Shown here one piece after another: positions 22,210-35,499 of a DNA stretch of 64,000 nt. Numbering within the stretch: the stretch's first letter is position 1; each line of letters begins with the position of its first letter. Position numbers and translations under genes: made by a program. The notes below the pieces were generated by a model. That model was not told the DNA's origin, did no database searches, and saw nothing but the letters and a program-made list of their open reading frames with translations. Source of the stretch: Saccharum officinarum (taxonomy: Eukaryota; Streptophyta; Magnoliopsida; Poales; Poaceae); the NCBI GenBank assembly GCA_020631735.1, contig CM036167.1, positions 438,988 to 502,987 on the forward strand, written 5' to 3'.

Positions 22210-24233
22210 TGTAAGGTCCCAATAGGCTAGAAGGGGGGTGAATAGCCTAATTAAAACTTCTACAATAAATACTTAACCACAAGTTAGTACGAAAGGTGGC
22301 GAAGCAAAAGCACTAGCTCTAACTAATTAAGCAAGCCACCTACACAAGTCTAGACAAGGCTATCCACTAAACACAACAACAACTACAAGCTAGAAACAAG
22401 AAGTAATACGAGAGAAAAGCTTCGAGTGATTATACCACCGTGTAGAGAAGAGAAGTACCAATCAATCAACCACACAAGAGAAATCCTTGGGAAGAGAATG
22501 ACACAAGAATTTATCCCGAGGTTCACTTGCTTCCCGGCAAGCTACTCCCCGTTGTGGCGATACACCCACTTGTCGGTTCGCGAGCTAATCGACTACCAAG
22601 AGTCGAGCCCTCGGCGGGCACCGCACAACCGCACACAAGATGGGGATCCTCCAAGCCACGAGCTTCACTAGAGTATCCAATTTGTGAACTTCCGCGGGGA
22701 AGGATCAAGAACCCCTTACAACACTTGGTGAAGGCTCTAACAATCTCCAATTGCGAGCTCAATCACCTCCGCTGCTCCAAGCCGTCTACCGTGTCGGGAA
22801 ACACGGAAGAGTAATAAGAAATCCGCAGCAACTCGAAGATCAAGTGCCTCTAGAATACAACTCTCAAGCAATGCACTTGAGTCTCACTTAATCTCACTCA
22901 AGATGTGCAACTAATCAAAGAGATGAGTGGAGGAGTTGTTCTCTAGCTCAAAGTATGTCTCTAGGTCTCAAAATGTGCAAGAGTTGTCCTTAAACCCCGG
23001 CTAACGTCTATTTATAACGAAGGGGTACGCAGCTAGCCGTTACGGAAGACGCAGTTCAAAACGGGATGACCGGACGCACCGGTCAGGGTGACCGGACGCG
23101 TCCGGTCACTACAGGACAAGCTTGAACAGTGCGCGTCAGAAGTTACCGTTGCTATGACCGGACGCGCCCTAGTGTATGACCGGACGCGCCGGTCAACTGA
23201 CCGAACGCGCCGATCGCTCAGCACCGCGAGCCCGCGAAGCAACAACCGGACGCGCCTTAGCGAATGACCGGACGCGACAGTGCCAGCGTCCGGTTTGAGT
23301 CCAGTAAGCTCCCTCAACGACCGAACGCGTCCGATCGTACGTGACCGGACACGCCCCGCGTTCGATCATCACTCCTGTGCTCTCTGCCCCTCTGGACGCC
23401 TGACCGGACGCGCCGGTTCCGTGAAGGACCGGACGCGCCGGTCGCTCACTCTGCTTCTGCGCACAGATGAACTGACCGGACGCGCTGGTCAGGCCAGACC
23501 AGCATCCGGTCACTAACCCTAGGCGCAGTGACCGAATGAACTGACCGGACGCGCTGGTCAATCCGTGACCGCGTCCGGTCACCACAGTGACCTCTGTTCG
23601 CCTCCGTTTCTTTTTTGACTTCCAGCGCAATAGAAAATAGGCGTTTCACTTCTCCAAAAAACACCGAATCCCACCTCGCAAGCTCGGCGGGAGGGAGAGA
23701 AGAACCCAAACCCTTCTCTACCGCTCAAACTCCACCACCTTCACAAACGTGCTAACACTACCATGTGTAAATCACCATGTGCATGTGTGTTATCATTTCA
23801 CAATCATTTTCTAAGGCGTTATGTTAGCTCTTTTACTAGATCCTAATGCATATGTTCAAGACAATGATCTAGTGGCACTTGATTCCCGAGCTAACTGTGA
23901 TTGCCCCTCTTGATAGTCGGCTATGTATCCTAAACCCGGTCAATCACTTCTCTACTCATCTTAGACCGGCAAAAGGAAAACCCTATGATTATACCTTGCC
24001 TTGCGCTCTTATATCCTTCTCTTTCACTTGATCATCATGTCCTTCATTTTATGTGCATCTCCACCATGATCATCATTTCATGTCTATGCACCATCTCTTT
24101 GTGATCTTGTGGCCACCACTCCTTGCCACATACACCTTCATCACATGTGTTGCTTATGCCTAACTCAAAACACTTAACATATGACATTAGCAACTTGGTG
24201 TCATTAATTATCAAAACCAAACTTGGGCTTTCA
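22210..24233 (-). repeat. Sirevirus LTR (3' LTR of the minus-strand copia element, contig A copy)
   Basis: 2024 bp, TGTAAGGTCC...GGGCTTTCA on +, so TGAAAGCCC...ACCTTACA on the element strand. Preceded by AGCGT (22205-22209). It holds the CGGACGCG palindrome block (about 23040-23590), with the perfect 20-bp palindrome TGACCGGACGCGTCCGGTCA at 23089-23108, and TATTTATA (TATA on the element strand) at 23009-23016. Nearly identical to the LTR at 31073-33095. Confidence 0.88.
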
Positions 24234-25312
24234 ATCTCTCCCTTTTTGGTAATTGATGACAACCATCACAAAGATATGAAATGAAATCAATTTTCAATTT
24301 CGATAGTATTAGCTCCCCCTACATATGTGCTTTCATGAGTTTGGTTCAATTGTGCACATATGTATGGATTTGAATTTTGGGAGAGTTACTACTATCAAAT
24401 TGATGCTAAGGTATATAGAATGGACCTTTAAAGCGTGATACCAATCGGAGTTGCCTTTATATACCATCCTTAACATCGACGTAGCTAGACACCACTTGTA
24501 ATACATCACTTGTAAAAGATCACAAACACTAAAGTACCCCGTGAGATCAACATTATAAGCAAAGGTGTCTAGATACCACTTGTAAAGCTACTCTCAACAA
24601 ATTATCATTCAAATTCTAGTTCTAGCAATCACCATTCAATCAAGAATATGAATTAAAGCTTTGCAATGCAACAATTCATCATGTTAATGCATAGACAAAT
24701 GCAACAAATAATTCATGAGCTTGCTCCCCCTACTTGTGTGCTCAATTTTAATTGATACCTTTCTCCCCCTTTGTAACTTAACTTTTTATCTTTGTGACTT
24801 TTCTCTCTCCCTTATTATATCTTATTTCCTCTTTGCAATATCTTTGTGACTTTTCTCTCCCCCTTTGTCAACAATCACCAAAAAGATGCCAATTTTAGTG
24901 AGAGATAAGTCAATCAATATGAGGGAGGCCAAATTATGGTTCAATCTAGATCACTTGCCTAGAATATGTAATTCGGTTTGATCCAAGGACAAGCTTTTTC
25001 ACACCTCATAAAGTATAAGGGTTATCTTGACCATGTTGAATTACACATCATGAGCTCATTTTCTAGATTCAACACTAGGTTTGCAAGCCCATAAACATGT
25101 CATATGCTACCACTAAATCAATCAAACATAGAAGCAATAGTGGTACCATATATACATCAAAATTATTTGATTTTCATGAATGAGCCTATTTGTCATGCAA
25201 ATATGTCTATATGTTCTAACCATGTCCTTAGCAAAGTATGAATGATATGCCAAACAACTTTACCTTGCTTTGTCGGAGGAGAGGCATGTCATATAAGAAT
25301 GTGGGGGTGCAC
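24234..25312 (-). other. Sirevirus 3' non-coding region with several polypurine tracts (contig A copy)
   Basis: A polypurine tract (AAAAAGGGAGAGAT on -) abuts the LTR at 24234-24247. More tracts occur as CTCCCCCT, CTCCCCCTTTG and CTCTCCCCCTTTG at about 24725, 24765 and 24860. No envelope-like ORF is present between RNase H and the LTR. Confidence 0.65.
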
Positions 25313-28096
25313 TTATTTCAAGTTGGAGAAGTCAAGTATGTTCAATTCATTCTTCAACTTGTAAAATCTCTTTTCATCAAGTGGTTTTGTGAATATGTCG
25401 GCTAGTTGATCTTCGGTGCCAATGCTCTCAATGCTAATATCACCCTTTTGTTGATGGTCTCTTATGAAGTGGTGCCTTATGTCAATGTGCTTTGTTCTTG
25501 AATGTTGAACCAGATTTTGTGTCATCTTGATAGCACTCTCATTATCACAAAATAAAGGCACATTCTTGAATTTAATTCCAAAGTCATTCAAGGTGGCCTT
25601 CATCTAAAGCAATTGTGCACAACAACTACTGTCACTAATGTATTCGGCCTCGGCGGTAGATAGTGCAACACTATTTTGTTTCTTTGATGACCATGAAACA
25701 AGAGACCTTCCAAGCAATTGACAAGTGCCACTTGTGCTCATTCTATCAATCTTGCATCCACCATAGTCGGAGTCCGAATATCCAATCAACTCAAAATTAG
25801 ACCCCTTTGGAAACCACAATCCAACACCATGAGTGCCCTTTAGATATCTTAATATCCTCTTGGTTGCTTTCAAGTGACTTTCTCTAGGTGAAGCTTGATA
25901 TCTTGCACACTTGCACACACTAAACATCACATCCGGCCTAGAAGCGGTGACATAGAGCAAACTTCCAATCATAGACCGGTATAGCTTTTGATCTACCATA
26001 TTTCCACTATCATCAATACCTAATTGATCATTAGTGCCCATTGGTGTACTCATTTGCTTAGCATCTTGCAATCCAAACTTCTTGATCATGTCCTTGATGT
26101 ACTTGCCTTGACTTACAAAAGTGCCATTCTTCATTTGCTTGATTTGAAGTCCAAGGAAGTAACTAAGTTCTCCAATCATAGATATCTCAAACTCATTACC
26201 CATCATATTTATAAACTCTTCACAAAAGTCTTGGTTAGTTGATCCAAAGATAATGTCATCCACATAGATTTGCAACACAAACAAGTCATTTCCAAGCTTT
26301 TTGGTGAAGAGAGTGTGTCAACCTTTCCATCTTGAACCCTTTAGAGAGAAGAAAGTCCCTCAACCTCTCATACCATGCTCTAGGTGTTTGCTTCAAACCA
26401 TACAATGCCTTCTTTAACTTGTAAACATGGTCGGGCTTCTTGTCATCTTCAAAACGGGAGGTTGCTCAACATAAACTTCTTCATTGATGTAGCCATTGAG
26501 AAATGCACTCTTGACATCCATTTGATAGAGCTTGATGTTGTGTGCACAAGCATATGCTAATAAGATTCTAATTGCTTCCAATCTTGCAACCGGTGCATAT
26601 GTCTCTCCAAAGTCAAGACCCTCAACTTGAGTGTATCCTTATGCTACTAATCTTGCTTTGTTCCTCACAACCATGCCATCTTGATCTTGTTTGTTTCTAA
26701 AGACCGACTTAGTACCAATCACATTGTAGTTTTTTGGCCTCTCAACAAGTTTCCAAACTTGATTTCTAGCAAAGTTGTTTAGTTCTTCATGCATGGCATT
26801 TACCCAATCGGAATCCTTCAAAGCATCTTCTAATTTCTTAGGTTCTTCAAGTGACATAAATGAGTAGTGCTCACAAAAAGATGCTATCTTTGATCTAGTT
26901 TGAACACCACTTTGAATTCCACCAATGATTTGGTCCAATGGATGATCTCTTGCAATACTAGTAGATTGGAGTATTGGGAGTTGATTGCTTCCATTTGTTT
27001 GACCTTGAACTTGAGCTTCATCATGAGTACCACTAGAGCTTGCTTGATTTGTATCAATTTGCACACTTTGGTTGATCACATGAATATCATCATCATCAAC
27101 TTGCCTTGGCCTAACATCACAAATGTCCATGTTCTTCATTGCATTTGATAATTGATCTCCTCTCACATCATCAAGGTTTTGAGCTTCATTTTGAGACCCT
27201 TGGGTTTCATCAAAATCAACATCATGAACTTCTTCCAAGGTGCCATTTGTGAGATTCCAAACTCTATATGCTTTGCTTGTGGTAGAATAACCAAGTAAGA
27301 ACCCTTCATCACATTTTTTTTCAAACTTGCTTAATCTAGTGCCTTTCTTGAGAATATAGCATTTGCAACAAACACTCTAAAGTATACAATGTTGGGCTTT
27401 CTTCCATTCAATAGCTCATATGGTGTCTTCTCAAGCTTCCCATGGCAATAGAGACGATTGCTACAATAGCAAGCCGTGTTGGTGGCTTCACTCCAAAATG
27501 AATGACTAACATTGTATTCACTAAGCATTGATCTAGCCATATCAATCAAGGTTCTATTTTTCTTTCAACTACACCATTTGATTGAGGAGTATATATTGGT
27601 GAGAATTGATGTCCAATACCAAAATCATCACACAAATCTTTAATTCTTGTGTTCTTGAACTCACTACCATTGTCACTTCTAATCTTCTTGATGGTAGTCT
27701 CAAACTCATTTTGCACTCTCTTGACAAAGACTTGAATAGATCATAAACATCACTCTTGTCATAGAGAAAGAACACCCAAGTATATCTAGTGTAGTCATCA
27801 ACAATCATAAAACCATACTTGTTGCACCAATGCTAGTGTATGATGTTGGCCCAAACAAGTCCATGTGCAATAGCTCAAATGCCTTTGATGTGCTCATTTC
27901 ACTCTTACTAGGATGTGTATTTCTAACTTGTTTGCCAGCTTGACAAGCACTACATAGTTTATCCTTTTTAAAAGTGACATCTTTCAAGCCTCTAACTAAG
28001 TCATGCCTCAAAAGTTTATTCAATGTTTCATTCCAACATGACTAAGCCTTCTATGCCACAACCATCCATACTAGATTTACTAAGCAAGCATTGATG
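25313..28096 (-). pseudogene. copia pol (RNase H, RT, integrase), contig A copy truncated by the gap
   Basis: Minus-strand order is integrase (to 28096, incomplete), RT and RNase H. RT shows [14 protein letters not shown] (YVDD) and YFLGLQIKQ; RNase H shows [20 protein letters not shown] and KHIDIRHHFIR. The in-frame stops match those of the second copy (TAG after CAQLL near 25603; TAA after KARLVA near 26638). Extra single-base losses not in the second copy occur at about 26318, 26330, 26453, 27358, 27557, 27722, 27822, 28023 and 28066. They lie in short homopolymers and crowd toward the gap, so they are probably sequence errors. At about 27310-27320 this copy keeps the frame (eight T) where the other has seven. 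Confidence 0.85.
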
Positions 28097-28196
28097 NNNN
28101 NNNNNNNNNNNNNNNNNNNNNNNNNNNNNNNNNNNNNNNNNNNNNNNNNNNNNNNNNNNNNNNNNNNNNNNNNNNNNNNNNNNNNNNNNNNNNNNN
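28097..28196. other. assembly gap of exactly 100 N
   Basis: Separates two contigs that share about 8.77 kb, so the gap may have negative true length. Confidence 0.97.
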
Positions 28197-28728
28197 AGTG
28201 CAGACTTCGCCCCGGCCGAGATTGAAGCGCGGGCGGCCGCGGTGAGTACGGATGAGCGCGGGCGACCTCCGCCACAGTTGTCCACCGCGAGTTGCGCGAG
28301 TGGAGCGTGCACTGTGTGCGGTATTTCTTTGTTTAGGAGATGCGGTGACGAGCAGATACGAGGATGTCATTTGGGCTGTCCACGCCCACCAGCGGGATTT
28401 ATCCGGAGCGGACGGACGTCCTGTTCCAAAAATTACCGTTTTTAGTACTATTTGGATCCTCAAATTGAAAAATGAATTACATACCCTGCCTCCTCGATCG
28501 CGTGCGTCTTTGTCGCTCTGATTCAGTTCTCAGCCGTAGCGGTATCCATGTATGTGCTCGTTCGATCATACGAGGCAAATCAATTTTTTTTCCAGTGCTA
28601 TGTAGCAAAGTTATAAGGATTTTATTAAGAGACCTTAGACTGAGATAAGGTTTCAACAAAACTACATTAAGCTCCTCATACTAGTTCTGATAACACATAA
28701 AATCCTAGTTTTATGACAAACGAATTTA

Positions 28729-28971
28729 GGGGCTATTTAGTTCTCAAAATTTTGCAAAATTTTTCAAGATTCCCTGTCACATCGAATCTTTGGATGCATG
28801 CATGAAACATTAAATATAGATAAAAAAATAAAACTAATTACACAGTTTAGACGAAATTCACGAAACGAATCTTTTAAGCCTAATTATACTATGATTAGAC
28901 ACTAATTGCTTAATAACGACGAAGGTGCTATAGTACCATTTCCCAAAAAAAATCGCGAGCTAAACAAGGCC
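28729..28971. mobile_element. Tourist-like MITE (duplicate of 19864-20106)
   Basis: Same 243-bp element, same TIRs, and TTA at 28726-28728 and 28972-28974. Confidence 0.8.
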
Positions 28972-29430
28972 TTAGAGGCAGCTAAGTCAAATTTAAACCT
29001 TTTTTTGGTCAGCATGGCATTTTATATCGAAGCTAATGATACGGTGGATATTCATCATTCTTATCAATTTGGGCACAAGGACGATGTGGTCGCTTGTTCT
29101 TAGATGCCTACATCGATAGTGATAGAGCTCATTGTCCGGCTGTCCGCTCGACGTACCCACCGCAAGCTTAGAAAAATTGAACGCCGGTGATCGATCAGTA
29201 CATCTGATCAAATACGGTCCCAAAGGAACTGAAGGCTGAGTGGGAGGTTAACACATTTGAAATGAGTGGAAGGACCTTTGGATGGTGGGTACATGTACAT
29301 GTTGATAGTAGAATGAAAGCTTCCTAGTTCTGAAAAAGTATATACATTGCTATATACACTTTACTTTACTAATTGGACGCTACGAGATACAACCTATAGT
29401 TCAACTTGGTGTCTCGGAGGTTAAATAAAA

Positions 29431-30456
29431 GAGTTAAATTCACCAGGGGCTCTCGAACTTGTAAGCGCGTGTCACATAGGTCCCTGAACTTTGAAAATGC
29501 ATTTCTGGCCCCTTAAACTTCTTGGAGGATAAATAAAAGAGTTAAATGCACCAGGGCCCTCGAACTTGTAAGCGTGTGTCACATAGGCCCTTGAACTTTG
29601 AAAATGCATTTCTGGTCCCTTAAACTTGGTAAGTGGTATGCATAGACCTTTGAACTTTGAAAATGCATTTCCTGCCCCCTAAACTTGTTAAGTGGTATAC
29701 CACAGGCCCATACTTGTCATGCAGGCATTTTTTTTGCTGACGTGGCGCTGCTACGCAGCGAAAAAATATGCACCAAACCCCCCAAAACCCAATCCGCGTC
29801 GCCGTCATTGGTGCGGGAGCTGCCTCCGCACAGAGGTGCTCGCCGTCAGGAAGGACAACGAGGGAGCATCAGTGGCTGGAGGGTGAGGTGGCGTTATGGC
29901 GCGTCGCAGAAAGCATGACCCCTGGCCGCCGGCGATGCTTCTCTTAGTCATAGGCTAGACCACGTGTGCGTGGCTCCGGTCGTGCTGCGACCAGGCATGG
30001 GTCCGCGCAAGCTCTGCGACCAGAGCCAGGCGCGGAAGCATCGCCGACCAGAGCCACACGCACGCGGTTTGGCCTGCGACAAGGAGAAGCATCGCCGGTA
30101 GCCAGGGTCGTGCTTTCTACGACGTGCCACGACGCCACCTCACCCTCTAGCCGCTGATGCTCCCCTCGTTGTCCTTCCTGACGGCGAGGACCTCTGTGCG
30201 GAGGCAGCTTCCGCGCTGATGATGGCGACACGGATGGTGCATATTTTTTTCGCCACGACAACGAAAAATGCCCACGTGGCAAGTATGGGCCTGTGGTGTA
30301 CCGCTTAGTAAGTTTAGGAGGCCAGAAATGCATTTTCAAAGTTCAGGGCCTATATGTACCACTTAACAAGTTCAATGAGTCAGAAATGCATTTTCAAAAT
30401 TCAGGAGCTTATGTGATACACACTTACAAGTTCGAGAGCCCCGGTGCATTTAACTC
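29431..30456. mobile_element. fold-back element with long inverted repeats (duplicate of 20565-21593)
   Basis: Same ends and internal mirror blocks as the first copy. It differs by a few single-base deletions. Confidence 0.7.
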
Positions 30457-31072
30457 TAAAATAAAACCACTCATACATAGGACCATCATTCACGCATTGT
30501 CAACGTGTAGAGTCGACACAAAATTACTACGAGCCGTACATGCGACAAGCTATCACCAGTGCTTGAAATGTCATACACGTAATGGATCGGAATCATATGC
30601 AGTACAAGACGAGGATTCAGTGTATCCCAAATATCTTGGAGAAGAGCAACCTGAGACAACTACCCAATCTAAAAATACAGTGGTTTCTCTAGATAACTTT
30701 ACATATCAAGATATAGAATATCCTTAGTACCACCTCCGTCTGAAAAAAGAATGTAATTCTAGCTGGAGGCTAAGTTAAGTTACCTAAATGTAACAAACAT
30801 ACATGTGCGTTGTGATAGAATGTACGTGTACGTGTTGTATCATTTGTGCTGGTACGTCTTAGAATCAGACTCTGTGTCGTGGCCGGATGCATGCTATTAA
30901 GCTCGTATGAGCATGGGTTAGTGATGAGACGATAAAACAATCAGGACTCTTACTCTGAGGTTCAGTTAGACATAGCTTCTCTGGCATCTTCAGGAGTTGT
31001 TTTTTTAAAGAGAAGAGCGTTATCTCGCACTGCATCCCACACCTGAGTCCGCATCCCATCCAGCATCAGCGT

Positions 31073-33095
31073 TGTAAGGTCCCAATAGGCTAGAAGGGGG
31101 TGAATAGCCTAATTAAAACTTCTACAATAAATACTTAACCACAAGTTAGTACGAAAGGTGGCGAAGCAAAAGCACTAGCTCTAACTAATTAAGCAAGCCA
31201 CCTACACAAGTCTAGACAAGGCTATCCACTAAACACAACAACAACTACAAGCTAGAAACAAGAAGTAATACGAGAGAAAAGCTTCGAGTGATTATACCGC
31301 CGTGTAGAGAAGAGAAGTACCAATCAATCAACCACACAAGAGAAATCCTTGGGAAGAGAATGACACAAGAATTTATCCCGAGGTTCACTTGCTTCCCGGC
31401 AAGCTACTCCCCGTTGTGGCGATACACCCACTTGTCGGTTCGCGAGCTAATCGACTACCAAGAGTCGAGCCCTCGGCGGGCACCGCACAACCGCACACAA
31501 GATGGGGATCCTCCAAGCCACGAGCTTCACTAGAGTATCCAATTTGTGAACTTCCGCGGGGAAGGATCAAGAACCCCTTACAACACTTGGTGAAGGCTCT
31601 AACAATCTCCAATTGCGAGCTCAATCACCTCCGCTGCTCCAAGCCGTCTACCGTGTCGGGAAACACGGAAGAGTAATAAGAAATCCGCAGCAACTCGAAG
31701 ATCAAGTGCCTCTAGAATACAACTCTCAAGCAATGCACTTGAGTCTCACTTAATCTCACTCAAGATGTGCAACTAATCAAAGAGATGAGTGGAGGAGTTG
31801 TTCTCTAGCTCAAAGTATGTCTCTAGGTCTCAAAATGTGCAAGAGTTGTCCTTAAACCCCGGCTAACGTCTATTTATAACGAAGGGGTACGCAGCTAGCC
31901 GTTACGGAAGACGCAGTTCAAAACGGGATGACCGGACGCACCGGTCAGGGTGACCGGACGCGTCCGGTCACTACAGGACAAGCTTGAACAGTGCGCGTCA
32001 GAAGTTACCGTTGCTATGACCGGACGCGCCCTAGTGTATGACCGGACGCGCCGGTCAACTGACCGAACGCGCCGATCGCTCAGCACCGCGAGCCCGCGAA
32101 GCAACAACCGGACGCGCCTTAGCGAATGACCGGACGCGACAGTGCCAGCGTCCGGTTTGAGTCCAGTAAGCTCCCTCAACGACCGAACGCGTCCGATCGT
32201 ACGTGACCGGACACGCCCCGCGTTCGATCATCACTCCTGTGCTCTCTGCCCCTCTGGACGCCTGACCGGACGCGCCGGTTCCGTGAAGGACCGGACGCGC
32301 CGGTCGCTCACTCTGCTTCTGCGCACAGATGAACTGACCGGACGCGCTGGTCAGGCCAGACCAGCATCCGGTCACTAACCCTAGGCGCAGTGACCGAATG
32401 AACTGACCGGACGCGCTGGTCAATCCGTGACCGCGTCCGGTCACCACAGTGACCTCTGTTCGCCTCCGTTTCTTTTTTGACTTCCAGCGCAATAGAAAAT
32501 AGGCGTTTCACTTCTCCAAAAAACGCCGAATCCCACCTCGCAAGCTCGGCGGGAGGGAGAGAAGAACCCAAACCCTTCTCTACCGCTCAAACTCCACCAC
32601 CTTCACAAACGTGCTAACACTACCATGTGTAAATCACCATGTGCATGTGTGTTATCATTTCACAATCATTTTCTAAGGCGTTATGTTAGCTCTTTTACTA
32701 GATCCTAATGCATATGCTCAAGACAATGATCTAGTGGCACTTGATTCCCGAGCTAACTGTGATTGCCCCTCTTGATAGTCAGCTATGTATCCTAAACCCG
32801 GTCAATCACTTCTCTACTCATCTTAGACCGGTAAAAGGAAAACCCTATGATTATACCTTTGCCTTGCGCTCTTATATCCTTCTCTTTCACTTGATCATCA
32901 TGTCCTTCATTTTATGTGCATCTCCACCATGATCATCATTTCATGTCTATGCACCATCTCTTTGTGATCTTGTGACCACCACTCCTTGCCACGTACACCT
33001 TCATCATATGTGTTGCTTATGCCTAACTTAAAACACTTAACAAATGACATTAGCAACTTGGTGTCATTAATTACAAAACCAAACTTGGGCTTTCA
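31073..33095 (-). repeat. Sirevirus 3' LTR (contig B copy)
   Basis: 2023 bp, TGTAAGGTCC...GGGCTTTCA on +, after AGCGT (31068-31072). TATTTATA (TATA on -) at 31871-31878 and the 20-bp perfect palindrome at 31951-31970. This is the downstream LTR of the element whose primer-binding site is at 41434-41445. By eye it differs from that 5' LTR by a few percent, mainly transitions, so the insertion is not very recent. Confidence 0.9.
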
Positions 33096-34173
33096 ATCTC
33101 CCCTTTTTGGTAATTGATGACAACCATCACAAAGATATGAAATGAAATCAATTTTCAATTTCGATAGTATTAGCTCCCCTACATATGTGCTTTCATGAGT
33201 TTGGTTCAATTGTGCACATATGTATGGATTTGAATTTTGGGAGAGTTACTACTATCAAATTGATGCTAAGGTATATAGAATGGACCTTTGAAGCGTGATA
33301 CCAATCGGAGTTGCCTTTATATACCATCCTTAACATCGACGTAGCTAGACACCACTTGTAATACATCACTTGTAAAAGATCACAAACACTAAAGTACCCC
33401 GTGAGATCAACATTATAAGCAAAGGTGTCTAGATACCACTTGTAAAGCTACTCTCAACAAATCATCATTCAAATTCTAGTTCTAGCAATCACCATTCAAT
33501 GAAGAATATGAATTAAAGCTTTGCAATGCAACAATTCATCATGTTAATGCATAGACAAATGCAACAAATAATTCATGAGCTTGCTCCCCCTACTTGTGTG
33601 CTCAATTTTAATTGATACCTTTCTCCCCCTTTGTAACTTAACTTTTTATCTTTGTGACTTTTCTCTCTCCCTTATTATATCTTATTTCCTCTTTGCAATA
33701 TCTTTGTGACTTTTCTCTCCCCCTTTGTCAACAATCACCAAAAAGATGCCAATTTTAGTGAGAGATAAGTCAATCAATATGAGGGAGGCCAAATTATGGT
33801 TCAATCTAGATCACTTGCCTAGAATATGTAATTCGGTTTGATCCAAGGACAAGCTTTTTCACACCTCATAAAGTATAAGGGTTATCTTGACCATGTTGAA
33901 TTACACATCATGAGCTCATTTTCTAGATTCAACACTAGGTTTGCAAGCCCATAAACATGTCATATGCTACCACTAAATCAATCAAACATAGAAGCAATAG
34001 TGGTACCATATATACATCAAAATTATTTGATTTTCATGAATGAGCCTATTTGTCATGCAAATATGTCTATATGTTCTAACCATGTCCTTAGCAAAGTATG
34101 AATGATATGCCAAACAACTTTACCTTGCTTTGTCGGAGGAGAGGCATGTCATATAAGAATGTGGGGGGTGCAC
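33096..34173 (-). other. Sirevirus 3' non-coding region and polypurine tracts
   Basis: The tract at 33096-33110 (ACCAAAAAGGGGAGAT on -) abuts the LTR. Further tracts lie at about 33585, 33620 and 33720. No env-like ORF. Confidence 0.65.
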
Positions 34174-35499
34174 TTATTTCAAGTTGGAGAAGTCAAGTAT
34201 ATTCAATTCATTCTTCAACTTGTAAAATCTCTTTTCATCAAGTGGTTTTGTGAATATGTCGGCTAGTTGATCTTCGGTGCCAATGCTCTCAATGCTAATA
34301 TCACCCTTTTGTTGATGGTCTCTTATGAAGTGGTGCCTTATGTCAATGTGCTTTGTTCTTGAATGTTGAACCAGATTTTGTGTCATCTTGATAGCACTCT
34401 CATTATCACAAAATAAAGGCACATTCTTGAATTTAATTCCAAAGTTATTCAAGGTGGCCTTCATCTAAAGCAATTGTGCACAACAACTACTGTCACTAAT
34501 GTATTCGGCCTCGGCGGTAGATAGTGCAACACTATTTTGTTTCTTTGATGACCATGAAACAAGAGACCTTCCAAGCAATTGACAAGTGCCACTTGTGCTC
34601 ATTCTATCAATCTTGCATCCACCATAGTCGGAGTCCGAATATCCAATCAACTCAAAATTAGACCCCTTTGGAAACCACAATCCAACACCATGAGTGCCCT
34701 TTAGATATCTTAATATCCTCTTGGTTGCTTTCAAGTGACTTTCTCTAGGTGAAGCTTGATATCTTGCACACTTGCACACACTAAACATCACATCCGGCCT
34801 AGAAGCGGTGACATAGAGCAAACTTCCAATCATAGATCGGTATAGCTTTTGATCTACCATATTTCCACTATCATCAATACCTAATTGATCATTAGTGCCC
34901 ATTGGTGTACTCATTTGCTTAGCATCTTGCAATCCAAACTTCTTGATCATATCCTTGATGTACTTGCCTTGACTTACAAAAGTGCCATTCTTCATTTGCT
35001 TGATTTGAAGTCCAAGGAAGTAACTAAGTTCTCCAATCATAGATATCTCAAACTCATTACCCATCATATTTATAAACTCTTCACAAAAGTCTTGGTTAGT
35101 TGATCCAAAGATAATGTCATCCACATAGATTTGCAACACAAACAAGTCATTTCCAAGCTTTTTGGTGAAGAGAGTGGTGTCAACCTTTCCCATCTTGAAC
35201 CCTTTAGAGAGAAGAAAGTCCCTCAACCTCTCATACCATGCTCTAGGTGTTTGCTTCAAACCATACAATGCCTTCTTTAACTTGTAAACATGGTCGGGCT
35301 TCTTGTCATCTTCAAAACCGGGAGGTTGCTCAACATAAACTTCTTCATTGATGTAGCCATTGAGAAATGCACTCTTGACATCCATTTGATAGAGCTTGAT
35401 GTTGTGTGCACAAGCATATGCTAATAAGATTCTAATTGCTTCCAATCTTGCAACCGGTGCATATGTCTCTCCAAAGTCAAGACCCTCAACTTGAGTGTA
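34174..35499 (-). pseudogene. copia reverse transcriptase and RNase H
   Basis: On the minus strand the RT begins near [16 protein letters not shown] (reads through 35445) with [26 protein letters not shown] and the catalytic [12 protein letters not shown]. It continues through [20 protein letters not shown] and the RNase H motifs [26 protein letters not shown] and CDNESAIKM, ending in DFSNLK and a stop at 34174. One in-frame TAG at 34464-34462 replaces the tryptophan usual between CAQLL and MKATL. The motifs place it in the Sirevirus/Maximus clade of Ty1/copia. It copies RNA into DNA for retrotransposition, but the stop should disable this copy. Confidence 0.9.

Larger units (their letters stand above)
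19330..28096. repeat. ~8.77-kb block, first copy of a duplicated segment (contig end)
   Basis: Matches 28197-36964 almost base for base, including non-LTR flanking DNA, MITE, fold-back element, copia LTR and part of pol. The copies differ by scattered substitutions and by single-base indels, the latter concentrated near the gap. This copy ends at the 100-N gap. Most simply an unmerged contig overlap or haplotype duplicate. Confidence 0.85.

Noticed and set aside
23040..23590. CRISPR-like array suggested by regularly recurring CGGACGCG units
   Set aside because: Units are irregularly spaced, occur in both orientations, lie in a plant LTR, and have no cas genes.
33096..34173. Possible envelope-like ORF of the Sirevirus
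   Set aside because: Only short frames occur between RNase H and the 3' LTR; the region looks like the non-coding polypurine-rich tail.
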